From positions 66,841 to 130,840 of the forward strand of contig CAZHDY010000005.1 in the NCBI GenBank assembly GCA_964531025.1: DNA of 64,000 nt. The letters are read 5' to 3'. Below the pieces are notes generated by a model. That model did not search any database. It was not told the origin of the DNA and saw nothing but the letters and a program-made list of their open reading frames with translations. This document shows positions 34,615-42,499 of the stretch, piece after piece. Source of the stretch: CALMEC01 sp964531025. GTDB taxonomy: Bacteria; Actinomycetota; Thermoleophilia; Miltoncostaeales; Miltoncostaeaceae. Made by a program: the position numbers and the translations under genes. Position 1 is the stretch's first letter, and the number at the start of each line of letters is the position of its first letter.

Positions 34615-36438
34615 TCAGGTGGCGGTGGTGCCCATACGCCGGCGCTCCCGGCCGGTGGTCGGGCGAAGACCACGACGCTGTTGGACGGCCTCGGCCTCGT
34701 CCAGAGCCCTCAAAAAGCTGGGTGCGTCGTCGAACGGTGCCATCCGCAGGTGGGCCGCACCGATCTGCTGCGGCTGTGTCGCCCCGCTGCCGGCCGCCAC
34801 CCGCAGGCCGAACGTCTGCATGAGCCGTGCGTCCTCGATACCCATGGTCGAGCGCATCACCGAGGCCGGACCCGAGAGGGCCTCTCCGCAGGCCACACGC
34901 TCGCCCAACTCGCGGATTCGGTGGGGTGGCGGCCCCACCCCCCACACCGGATGGGGAATCATCACGAGCCCCCCCTGGGCCTCGATCTCCACGACGGTCT
35001 CCACCAGGCCCATCCCCTCGGGCAGCGTGCGTCTGATGAAGAGTCCGACCACGTCGCCCTCCGCCGTGCGCACCTGCTGCCCCACCACCACCCGCAGCCC
35101 GTCCGGGGCCAGCCGGGCCGCCTCCAGTGCATCGGCCACGTCGCCCTCGCAGATCACGGCCACGGCGCCCACCCCGCGGGCAGCGCAGGCGGCGACGAGC
35201 TCGCGTGGAGGCAGCGTGGACGACGGGTGCACGCGGAGGTCCGCAATGATCCGCGTCCGCGAGCTGCGGATCTGGGGCAACGCCCGTGCCGCCTCGTCGT
35301 ACGCGGCCTCCAGGATGGCGGCCACCCGATCCCATCCCTGGTCGACGGCACGCGTGGCGGCGGCATCCGCCACGGTCAGGCGCCGCTCGTCCGACGCCAC
35401 GAGTTCATCGAGCGTCGCGGCCCACTCATCGCGTGAGAACGGGGCGAGGGCGAAGCCGGAGACCCCATGGGAGAGGACGGTGTCCACCTCCGCCGACCGA
35501 GGCGCCATCACGGCCATACCCGCGGCCATGGCTTCGACCACGGCCGATCCGGCCACGTCGTCCTCGGTGGTGAAGAGCGCGACGCCACCGTGGCCGAAAA
35601 CCTCGGCACGGGATGCCGGACCGGTGTCCGGGACCACACGGATGTCCGCACGCAGGGCCTTGGGGATCGCGACCGCGGTCCGTCGTGGTGCATGGGGATT
35701 GGTGAGAAGGGTGATCGGCCCGATGCCCTCGGTGTCCGCGGCGGCCCGCAGCACCGAGAGGCCGAATCGGACGCCCTCGCGGTCCTGGCCGCGGGCCATG
35801 ATCACGAGGGGTGGCGGGGACAACGGCTCGGACACCGGCGAGAAGAGCCCCGTGTCGACGCCCGGAGGGATGATGATGGCGTCGCGGTCGAAGTGCTCGG
35901 CGACCGCGCGGCGTGCGGGTTCTGTGGCCGCGACCCAGACATCCACGCGGTCCATCGCCCGCTCGACGATCGGACGCAGGAACGCCACACCCGTGACCGG
36001 TTCGATGCGGTGCAGCGTCGCCGCCGTCACTCCGCGGGCGTTGCGCAGGGCACGCAGGACGGGTGTCGGCGACAGCGGCTCGTGCACATGGACAACGTCG
36101 AACGGCACGCGGGAAAGGATGTCTTCCAGCGCCACCGACAGGTCGATGGGTCCGCCGATGCGCCGGTGCGCACCGGTGGGCAGCGCGGCGCGCCCCAGCG
36201 GCACGACCCGGACCGCGCCGGGTGCCGCCAGCACGGCGTCGGCGTCACCCGATCGCACATCCGCCAGGATGCGCCGCCCCTGCGACAGGAGATCGGTGCC
36301 GCGGGCGGGGGTGAGGATGCTGACGCGGTTGCCGCGTGCCGCGAGGGCCGCGGCCTCGGCCGCGATACGCCAGGTGACCTCGTCCGACGGCGGCCAGGCG
36401 AGGGGCGAGACGAGGGCGATGGTGCGAGAACCGGTCAT
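34615..36438 (-). CDS. GT4 glycosyltransferase fused to degenerate PHP domain
   Basis: 607 aa. Residues 1-385 are a GT-B family 4 transferase: VTWRIAAEAAALAARGNRVSILTP, FDVVHVHEPLSP, IIIPPGVDTGLFSP, and the EX7E region VALFTTEDDVAGSAVVEAMAAG. Residues 395-600 look like a PHP phosphoesterase barrel (IIADLRVHPSSTLPPRELVAACAARGVGAVAV, VMIPHPVWGVGPP), but the usual DLHxHT is DLRVHP, losing the first histidine. The upstream gene is a CDP-alcohol phosphatidyltransferase, as in PI-mannoside loci, so a PimA-like role is possible. The fusion is unusual. Confidence 0.72.
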   Translation of the reverse strand: MTGSRTIALVSPLAWPPSDEVTWRIAAEAAALAARGNRVSILTPARGTDLLSQGRRILADVRSGDADAVLAAPGAVRVVPLGRAALPTGAHRRIGGPIDLSVALEDILSRVPFDVVHVHEPLSPTPVLRALRNARGVTAATLHRIEPVTGVAFLRPIVERAMDRVDVWVAATEPARRAVAEHFDRDAIIIPPGVDTGLFSPVSEPLSPPPLVIMARGQDREGVRFGLSVLRAAADTEGIGPITLLTNPHAPRRTAVAIPKALRADIRVVPDTGPASRAEVFGHGGVALFTTEDDVAGSAVVEAMAAGMAVMAPRSAEVDTVLSHGVSGFALAPFSRDEWAATLDELVASDERRLTVADAAATRAVDQGWDRVAAILEAAYDEAARALPQIRSSRTRIIADLRVHPSSTLPPRELVAACAARGVGAVAVICEGDVADALEAARLAPDGLRVVVGQQVRTAEGDVVGLFIRRTLPEGMGLVETVVEIEAQGGLVMIPHPVWGVGPPPHRIRELGERVACGEALSGPASVMRSTMGIEDARLMQTFGLRVAAGSGATQPQQIGAAHLRMAPFDDAPSFLRALDEAEAVQQRRGLRPTTGRERRRMGTTAT

Positions 36439-36568
36439 ATGGTGGACCGTCGCCGGACGAGCCGACGGCGTCTGGCGAGACTACCGCGAACGACTCGCGC
36501 GGTGGCCCTGCACGTCATGACCGCGGTACATGCCGACATCTCGGCCGTGTCGCCGCTGTCGTCGCGCG

Positions 36569-37144
36569 TCAGTCGGTCCGGCCGTCCTCGCGGACGACGG
36601 ACCACACGTGGAAGACCCGCTGGATGACCGTCAGGAGCGAGAGTGCGGCCAGGATCACGACGACGACGGCCAGGAAGTTGTCGATCCAGGTCTGGAAGAA
36701 GAAGCCCGATCCCAGGAGGAACAGGCGCTCGGGCCGGCTCATCAACCCGCCACGGTTCGAATCGATACCCAGGCCCTCGGCGCGCGCACGCGTGTACGAG
36801 ATGAGGAACGACGCCGTCAATGCCGCGAACGCCGCCGCCACCGCCCACCACTGCTCGTCGCGGGCGAACACGATGCCCACGGCGCCGAGCACGATGCCCT
36901 CGGCGAAACGGTCGAGAGTGGAGTCGAGGAACGCGCCGAATCGCGATGATTTCCCGGAGAGGCGTGCAACGGATCCGTCGAGCAGGTCGGAGAGCGAACC
37001 GATCGTGAAGAACCAGAACGCGCCCATCCACCACTCCTTGACGATGAACGGCACGGACGCCGCCACCAGGAGGAAACCGATGGTCGTGACCCAGTTCGGG
37101 GTCGCCCCGATGCGCACGAGCCCGCGGACGACCGGGCCGGCCAC
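36569..37144 (-). CDS. CDP-alcohol phosphatidyltransferase, possibly phosphatidylinositol-phosphate synthase
   Basis: 191 aa from GTG 37144, the usual family length; the frame is open to GTG 37330 but that adds 62 basic residues and overlaps the divergent gene. The signature D53xxDGxxAR61, G70xxxD74xxxD78 is intact (DLLDGSVAR, GAFLDSTLD), with six hydrophobic segments. It condenses a CDP-diacylglycerol with an alcohol. A GT4 gene downstream and INO1 3 kb away suggest inositol phosphate as acceptor; phosphatidylglycerophosphate synthase is the alternative. Confidence 0.82.
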   Translation of the reverse strand: MAGPVVRGLVRIGATPNWVTTIGFLLVAASVPFIVKEWWMGAFWFFTIGSLSDLLDGSVARLSGKSSRFGAFLDSTLDRFAEGIVLGAVGIVFARDEQWWAVAAAFAALTASFLISYTRARAEGLGIDSNRGGLMSRPERLFLLGSGFFFQTWIDNFLAVVVVILAALSLLTVIQRVFHVWSVVREDGRTD

Positions 37145-37302
37145 GGCACGCGCACCCCCCGATATGCGATCGCGAACGGTCGACGGTGGAGGTGTCTGGG
37201 CGGGCTGGGAGATGGGCGGCTGCCTGGTGAGGGCACCTCGTCGTCGGTCGCGGCGATGGTGCGGCGCTTTGCGGGTGTCCTCGTCAGGGGAGAGAACGAC
37301 CG

Positions 37303-37308
37303 TAGAAT
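37303..37308 (+). promoter_or_regulatory. -10 box of leaderless promoter for FAH-family gene
   Basis: TAGAAT lies 8 nt before the ATG at 37317. It falls inside the longest open version of the divergent phosphatidyltransferase frame, another reason to prefer the shorter start there. Confidence 0.5.
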
Positions 37309-37316
37309 AGCGACCG

Positions 37317-38123
37317 ATGCAGATACTCACCTACCTCGGACCCGACGGACCCGCAGTGGGCGTCCGCGACGGGGAACACGTCCAGCCGATCACGGCGGCG
37401 TCGATTCTCGATGTGGTGCGCGGCGCCTCGGTCGTCGCGGTGGGCGCGCCCCGCGTCCTCGCCGAGCTCCGTGTCCTCGCACCTTTCCGTCCGGGCAAGG
37501 TCATCGGAATCGGGCTCAACTATCCGAAGCATGCGGCCGAGACGGGCATGGAGGTTCCCGAGCGGCCGATCCTCTTCGGGAAGCTCACCACGTCGATCAC
37601 GGACCCGGACGGTCCCGTCCGTCTGCCGGGGTACTCGACGAAGGTCGACTTCGAGGGTGAGCTCGCCGTTGTCATCGGACGTGACGCCTGCGATGTCCCG
37701 GTGGACGACGCCCTCGACGTGGTCTACGGCTACGCGATCATGAACGACGTCAGCGCCCGTGACATCCAGGCCGTGGAGCCGCAGTGGGTGCGCGCGAAGG
37801 GGGCCGACACGTTCGGGCCGTGGGGCCCCTGGATCACCACGGCCGACGAGATCCCCGACCCGCAGGATCTCCGTATCCGCTCCTGGGTGTCGGGTGAACT
37901 CATGCAGGACGCGTCCACGGCGGAGATGTTCTACCCGGTTGCCGAGCTGATCGCGTTCGCCTCGCAGTCGGTCACGTTGGAGGCGGGAGACGTCATTGCG
38001 ACAGGAACACCGGCGGGGGTCGGGGTTGCGCGTACCCCACCGCGCTTCCTGCGCGATGGCGATACGGTGCGCATCGCCATCGACGGTCTCGGCTCCATCG
38101 AACATGCCGTGATCGGCGGCTGA
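37317..38123 (+). CDS. Fumarylacetoacetate hydrolase family protein
   Basis: 268 aa. The FAH fold is clear: KVIGIGLNYPKHAAETG, PILFGKLTTSITDP, KVDFEGELAVVIGRDACDV with the paired metal-binding glutamates, GYAIMNDVSARDIQ, KGADTFGPWGPWI and GDVIATGTPAGVG. Members hydrolyse or decarboxylate 2-keto acids and acylpyruvates; this short single-domain form resembles acylpyruvases or oxaloacetate decarboxylases. Substrate cannot be set from sequence and neighbours do not form a catabolic pathway. Confidence 0.88.
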   Translation: MQILTYLGPDGPAVGVRDGEHVQPITAASILDVVRGASVVAVGAPRVLAELRVLAPFRPGKVIGIGLNYPKHAAETGMEVPERPILFGKLTTSITDPDGPVRLPGYSTKVDFEGELAVVIGRDACDVPVDDALDVVYGYAIMNDVSARDIQAVEPQWVRAKGADTFGPWGPWITTADEIPDPQDLRIRSWVSGELMQDASTAEMFYPVAELIAFASQSVTLEAGDVIATGTPAGVGVARTPPRFLRDGDTVRIAIDGLGSIEHAVIGG

Positions 38124-38191
38124 TCCTCGTGCGGGCACCCCGTGGTGGTGGTCGCTAACGTCGGTCCGTTGATCACCACCGAGGCACATCC

Positions 38192-38992
38192 ATGAGCGAC
38201 CCCGACCGTTTCGCTGTACTTCTCACGCGATCCGGCGTGGGGATACCCCGCGGCATCCTGGGCGGTGAGGCACGTGATCTGGCGCGGGCCGTTGCCACCG
38301 GCGGTGACGCGCCGTTCGCGGAGCTGCGCACCGCGGCCGCCGAGCTCCATTGGCCGGCCCTGCGCGGCGCCATCGGGGCGGCCCTCCGGCGGGCTCGGGA
38401 GAACGGCATCGAGGACGCGGCGCTCGACGAGGCCATGGCGCTGACCGACGACGAGGACCCGGGCAATCCGTTCGCGCAGGCGGTGATCGACGATGCCGTG
38501 CGGCAGCTGGCCGCCGTGATCGTCCGAAGCAACGAGCGCCTCACGGTGCTCGATCAGCGTCTGGAGGAGGACACGGCGGGCGACGACGTCTCGCGGACCG
38601 TCGGGGACATCGTCTCGGACCTGCTCGACCTCGACGTCGAGGACTACGAGGACGAGATCGCCGCCTTCGTGCAGGGTGGTGAGAGCGATGCATCACGTCG
38701 CGAGCTGGCCCGCTCGACGGGTGACGACGAGATGCGCGAGTGGGCGCGAAGCGAGCTGGCCTGGATCACCGACGGCTCACCGACGACGTCCGGTGCGGCG
38801 CTCTCCGCGATGGCCCGTGGACCGCTGCCGGAGGATCCGTCGGAGGACCCGGTGTGGATGTCGACCATCCTGGCGCTGGTCGAGGAGGCCGTGGAACTCG
38901 TCCAGGTGGACGAGCTCATGGGCGAGGACGACGGCAGGGGTTCGTCGAACGGCGCGGGTGATGACTGGTCGATGGACTCACCGGAGGACTGA
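38192..38992 (+). CDS. Acidic protein of unknown function
   Basis: 266 aa, start ATG 38192 with CGAGG upstream. It is strongly acidic, mostly helical in appearance, and has no signal peptide or membrane span. The N-terminal third includes RSGVGIPRGILGGEARDLARAVA; the middle has VGDIVSDLLDLDVEDYEDEIAAF; the C-terminus ends in Asp/Glu/Ser runs. I do not recognise a family. It ends before a strong bidirectional hairpin and is convergent with INO1. Confidence 0.6.
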   Translation: MSDPDRFAVLLTRSGVGIPRGILGGEARDLARAVATGGDAPFAELRTAAAELHWPALRGAIGAALRRARENGIEDAALDEAMALTDDEDPGNPFAQAVIDDAVRQLAAVIVRSNERLTVLDQRLEEDTAGDDVSRTVGDIVSDLLDLDVEDYEDEIAAFVQGGESDASRRELARSTGDDEMREWARSELAWITDGSPTTSGAALSAMARGPLPEDPSEDPVWMSTILALVEEAVELVQVDELMGEDDGRGSSNGAGDDWSMDSPED

Positions 38993-39157
38993 CTCGGCCG
39001 GGACCCGCATCTGCGGCCCACTCCCGTCACGCCATCGCTCGGCCGGCCGTACGGTGGGGCCGGCGCTCGGCGTCGGATCAGCACTCGCCGCCCGGTGGTG
39101 AACATGCGGTACTGGTACCCGATGTCCACTTCCGGTCGCGGCGACGCCTCCGAAATG

Positions 39158-39186
39158 CCCGTGGGGGACGGTCCGGCCCCCACGGG
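39158..39186. terminator. Bidirectional terminator between convergent genes
   Basis: A perfect 10 bp stem, CCCGTGGGGG with CCCCCACGGG, around a 9-base loop, 27 bases from the end of INO1. No T-tract on either side. Confidence 0.6.
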
Positions 39187-39213
39187 TACAGCTGCTCACT
39201 GCCGGTGCGCCAC

Positions 39214-40539
39214 CTACTCCTCGTAGTACTCGGCGCCCAGGTGGGTGATGGGCTCGTCGCCCTTCAGGTACCGAAGCGTGTTCTTCAGCTTCGTGAGCTG
39301 GATGAACAGGTCGTGCTCCGGGTAGACGTCGTCGCGGACCGGCTGGGGGCTCTTCCAGTAGAAGCTGAGCCACTCCTGCACCCCGGTCATGCCGGCACGG
39401 GCCGCCAGGTCGAAGAAGAGCGCCAGGTCGAGGACGATCGGCGCCGCCAGGATCGAGTCGCGGCACAGGAAGTCGATCTTGATCTGCATCGGGTAGCCCA
39501 GCCACCCGAAGATGTCGATGTTGTCCCACCCCTCCTTGTTGTCACCGCGCGGGGGGTAGTAGTTGATGCGCACCACGTGGTGGATGTCGCCGTAGAGCTC
39601 CGGGTTGCGGCTCGGCTCGAAGATCGTGTCGAGCACGCCGAGCTTGGAGACCTCCTTCGTCTTGAAGGAGTCGGGGTCGTCCAGCACCTCGCCGTCCCGG
39701 TTCCCCAGGATGTTGGTCGAGTACCAGCCGTGGACGCCCAGCATGCGGGCCTTGAGGCCCGGGGCGAGGATCGTCTTCATGAGGGTCTGACCCGTCTTGA
39801 AGTCCTTGCCGCCGACGGCGACCCGGTTCTTGCGGGCGAGCTCCATCATCGCGGGGAAGTCGAGCGACAGGTTCGGCGCGCCGTTGGCGTACGGGTGACC
39901 CAGGCTGAGGAAGGCGTAGGCGTAGATCTGGCTCGGCGCGATGTCCGGATCGCTGTCACGGAGACCCTGCTCGAACGCCTCGAGCGACTGGTGGACGGCG
40001 GTCGGCTCCTTGTAGATCTCGGTCGAACCGCACCACACGCCCACGATGCGGCTGCAACCGTTGGCCTCCTTGAAGCGGGTGATGTCCTGGATGAGGGCCT
40101 GTGCCCAATCCCACTTCGACGCCGGGGGCTTCACGTTGTCGCCGTGGAGATTGCGGACGTACTCCTGCTCGAAGACGGCGGTCATCGGCGCGATCGTCGA
40201 CAGCTCGTCCTTCAGCTCCTCGAGCATCGCGGCCTCGAGGACCCCTGCGTTCTTGGCGGCCTCGTAGGCGTTGTCCGGGACGACGTCCCATCCACCGAAC
40301 GCGATGTCGTTCAGATCGGCCAGCGGGAGATAGTCCCGGATCAGCTGGACGTTGTCGTCGGTGCGCTTGCCCACCCGGATGGTTCCCATCTGGGTGAGGC
40401 TCCCGATCGGCTGTGCGAGCCCTCTGCGGATCGCGAGGACGCCGGCGATGACGGTTGTGCCGACAGCGCCCATCCCCGGAAGAAGGACGCCCAGCTTGCC
40501 CTCGGCGGGCGCAATCTCGACATCGGACGGTAGTGCCAC
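39214..40539 (-). CDS. ino1: Myo-inositol-1-phosphate synthase, long form
   Basis: Converts glucose 6-phosphate to inositol phosphate with NAD. 441 aa from GTG 40539, which has GGAGG four bases upstream; the open frame before it is not conserved. N-terminal Rossmann region KLGVLLPGMGAVGTTVIAGVL, later VVGVWCGSTEIY-type segment, LSLDFPAMMELARKNRVAVGGKDFKTGQTLMKT and GWYSTNILGNRDG (the SSxNxxGNxDG-type motif), and LCRDSILAAPIVLDLALFFD. Length is nearer archaeal and eukaryal-type enzymes than the 360 aa mycobacterial form. It would supply inositol phosphate for the phosphatidyltransferase. Confidence 0.9.
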   Translation of the reverse strand: MALPSDVEIAPAEGKLGVLLPGMGAVGTTVIAGVLAIRRGLAQPIGSLTQMGTIRVGKRTDDNVQLIRDYLPLADLNDIAFGGWDVVPDNAYEAAKNAGVLEAAMLEELKDELSTIAPMTAVFEQEYVRNLHGDNVKPPASKWDWAQALIQDITRFKEANGCSRIVGVWCGSTEIYKEPTAVHQSLEAFEQGLRDSDPDIAPSQIYAYAFLSLGHPYANGAPNLSLDFPAMMELARKNRVAVGGKDFKTGQTLMKTILAPGLKARMLGVHGWYSTNILGNRDGEVLDDPDSFKTKEVSKLGVLDTIFEPSRNPELYGDIHHVVRINYYPPRGDNKEGWDNIDIFGWLGYPMQIKIDFLCRDSILAAPIVLDLALFFDLAARAGMTGVQEWLSFYWKSPQPVRDDVYPEHDLFIQLTKLKNTLRYLKGDEPITHLGAEYYEE

Positions 40540-40802
40540 GTGGCCTCCAACGTAGAACGATAAGTAGGTGCGGTGTGGCGGCGGTCGGCGCCGACCGAGT
40601 GGCGGCGTTCGTCGACGGCGTCCCAGCACCGCTGTTCATCTGAGATCACACCTTACTCGCCCGGGATGTCGGCGACATGGGACGAACGCCGTGCGGGCGG
40701 CCAAGAGTCGGTAACGGGACCGGTAACGGTGCCCTCGACGAGACGTCTGTCAGGGGACTGTCGCCCCGCCGAGGACGCGCGCCGGGCCACGTGATCGTGG
40801 GA

Positions 40803-41792
40803 TCAGCCGTCCAGCTCGTCGGGAAGACCTGCGGTGGCGAAGAGCCGCCGGTCGAAGAAGGCCCGCACATGCGCGATGCGCCCGTCGACGATGTCGAGGA
40901 CCGAGAACTGGAACGCCCGGTGGACGCCGTCCTGTTCGCGCATGTACATGGCGAACGCGGGCTGCCCGTTGGCCGAGGCGGGGATCATCCGCATGTCGCC
41001 GGGACCCGACGCGGGACACTGGGTCCGGACCAGGTCGATGATGGCCGCGACACCCGAGAACCAGCCGTCGAACGGCGGCATCTCCCACGTGGCGTCCTTT
41101 GCGAGCAGATCGACCAGCGACTCGATGTCGTACCGCTCGAACGCGTCGGCGTACTTGTCGAGGAGCTCCCGCTCGTGGTCGTCCAGCTCGTCGGCCAGGC
41201 GGGCGCGTTCCAGCTCGTCGCGGTCGGCCATGCTCGTGCGTGCCCGCTGTAGCGCGCTGTTGCACGACGCCACGGTGCTGTCGAGGACGTCGGCGGTCTC
41301 GGCGGCCGAGAAACCCAGAACGTCGCGCAGCACGAGGACGGCGCGCTGTCGCGGAGGGAGATCCTGCAGCGCCGCGATGAGTGCCAGGCGCACGCCGTTG
41401 CGTGTGGCGGCACGCTCCTCGGGCGACGGCTCCGGTTCGGCGGCACCGACGAGTGCGTCCGGGAGGGGCTCCAGCCAGGGGATCTCGGTTTGCGTCGACA
41501 GCTGACCGGAGGGGTCGGCCGGTCCCTGCCCCAGACCGGTGGGCATCTGCCGGCGAGAGGTGCTGCCCAGAGCCGAGAGACAGGTGTTCGTCGCGATGCG
41601 GTACATCCACGTGCGGACCGATGAGCGTCCCTCGAAGCGGTGGAACGCGCGCCATGCCCGCAGGTATGTCTCCTGGACCTGGTCCTCGGCCTCCTGGGTC
41701 GAGCCCAGCATGCGGTAACAGTGTGCGAGGAGCTCGGTGCGAAGGGGGCCGGTCTGCATCTCGAACTCACGCTCTTTGGTCGATGTGGTCAT
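40803..41792 (-). CDS. ECF sigma factor with C-terminal SnoaL-like domain (SigG type)
   Basis: 329 aa. Region 2 (ELLAHCYRMLGSTQEAEDQVQETYLRAWRAFHRF, SVRTWMYRIATNTCL) and region 4 (ALQDLPPRQRAVLVLRDVLGFSAAETADVL) are typical. Residues 200-325 form a SnoaL/NTF2-like domain (YADAFERYDIESLVDLLAKDATWEMPP, GWFSGVAAIIDLV), which in this family replaces an anti-sigma factor as internal regulator. No anti-sigma gene is adjacent. A VOC gene follows upstream in the same strand. Confidence 0.93.
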   Translation of the reverse strand: MTTSTKEREFEMQTGPLRTELLAHCYRMLGSTQEAEDQVQETYLRAWRAFHRFEGRSSVRTWMYRIATNTCLSALGSTSRRQMPTGLGQGPADPSGQLSTQTEIPWLEPLPDALVGAAEPEPSPEERAATRNGVRLALIAALQDLPPRQRAVLVLRDVLGFSAAETADVLDSTVASCNSALQRARTSMADRDELERARLADELDDHERELLDKYADAFERYDIESLVDLLAKDATWEMPPFDGWFSGVAAIIDLVRTQCPASGPGDMRMIPASANGQPAFAMYMREQDGVHRAFQFSVLDIVDGRIAHVRAFFDRRLFATAGLPDELDG

Positions 41793-41971
41793 TCGTCCTC
41801 ATTTCGGGAATGCGTGTCCACTCGCCGCCGCTGCGGGTCCCGGATGATAGGGCGCGACGGGGGGACGAGGGGCGCCGATGGTTCTGAGGGGCGTGTCGGG
41901 TCGCGCTGACCCGCCCGCCGCGGCCGGTGCGCTCAGGGGCGCATTCCGGCGCCTGGTACGCCGAACGGAGA

Positions 41972-42370
41972 TCATCCGGCGGCCGGGTCCGTCCAGAGGA
42001 CCTCCCAGATGTGGCCGTCCAGGTCGGAATAGGACCGCCCGTACATGAAGCCCAGGTCCTGCGGCTCGCGGGCCTCGGCCCCTCCGGCGGTGACGGCCTC
42101 GCTCACCAGCTCGTCGACGGCCTCACGGCTGTCCACCGACAGCGCGACCAGAACCTGGGTCGTCATCTGGGCGTCCGCGACCTCGCGCGGGGTGAACGTC
42201 TGGAAGAACGCGCGCTGCAGGAGCATCGCGTAGAGGTTGTCGCCGAGGACGAGACAGAGCGCCTTGTCGTCGCAGAAGTCCTCGTTGAACGAGTATCCGA
42301 GTGACGAGAAGAACGTCCGGCTGGCGTTCACGTCGCGGACGGGGAGGTTGACGAAGATCATGTTGTGCAC
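41972..42370 (-). CDS. VOC (glyoxalase/bleomycin-resistance fold) protein
   Basis: 132 aa from GTG 42370, with AAGGAG five bases upstream; the frame is open to 42475 without conservation. One beta-alpha-beta-beta-beta pair is recognisable: MIFVNLPVRDVNASRTFFSSLGYSFNE at the start and YSDLDGHIWEVLWTDP at the end, the form of PhnB/YaeR-like extradiol-type proteins. Lies in the same strand as the SigG-like gene, 179 bases upstream of it; such pairs may share stress regulation. Substrate unknown. Confidence 0.85.
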   Translation of the reverse strand: MHNMIFVNLPVRDVNASRTFFSSLGYSFNEDFCDDKALCLVLGDNLYAMLLQRAFFQTFTPREVADAQMTTQVLVALSVDSREAVDELVSEAVTAGGAEAREPQDLGFMYGRSYSDLDGHIWEVLWTDPAAG

Positions 42371-42499
42371 CGTGGGCTCCTTGTGCGGGGTTTGGTCGTA
42401 CAGACCGCCCTCGCGGCGGGAAGTCATCGGTGATGACTGCACCGGCGTCGGGTACCGGTCGCCGGCGGAGGCCATGCGAGGCCCGACCGTCGCGATATC

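Noticed and set aside
34619..36520. Plus-strand frame of over 600 codons opposite the GT4-PHP gene
   Set aside because: Rich in Ala, Arg and Ser with no motif, antisense to a well supported protein.
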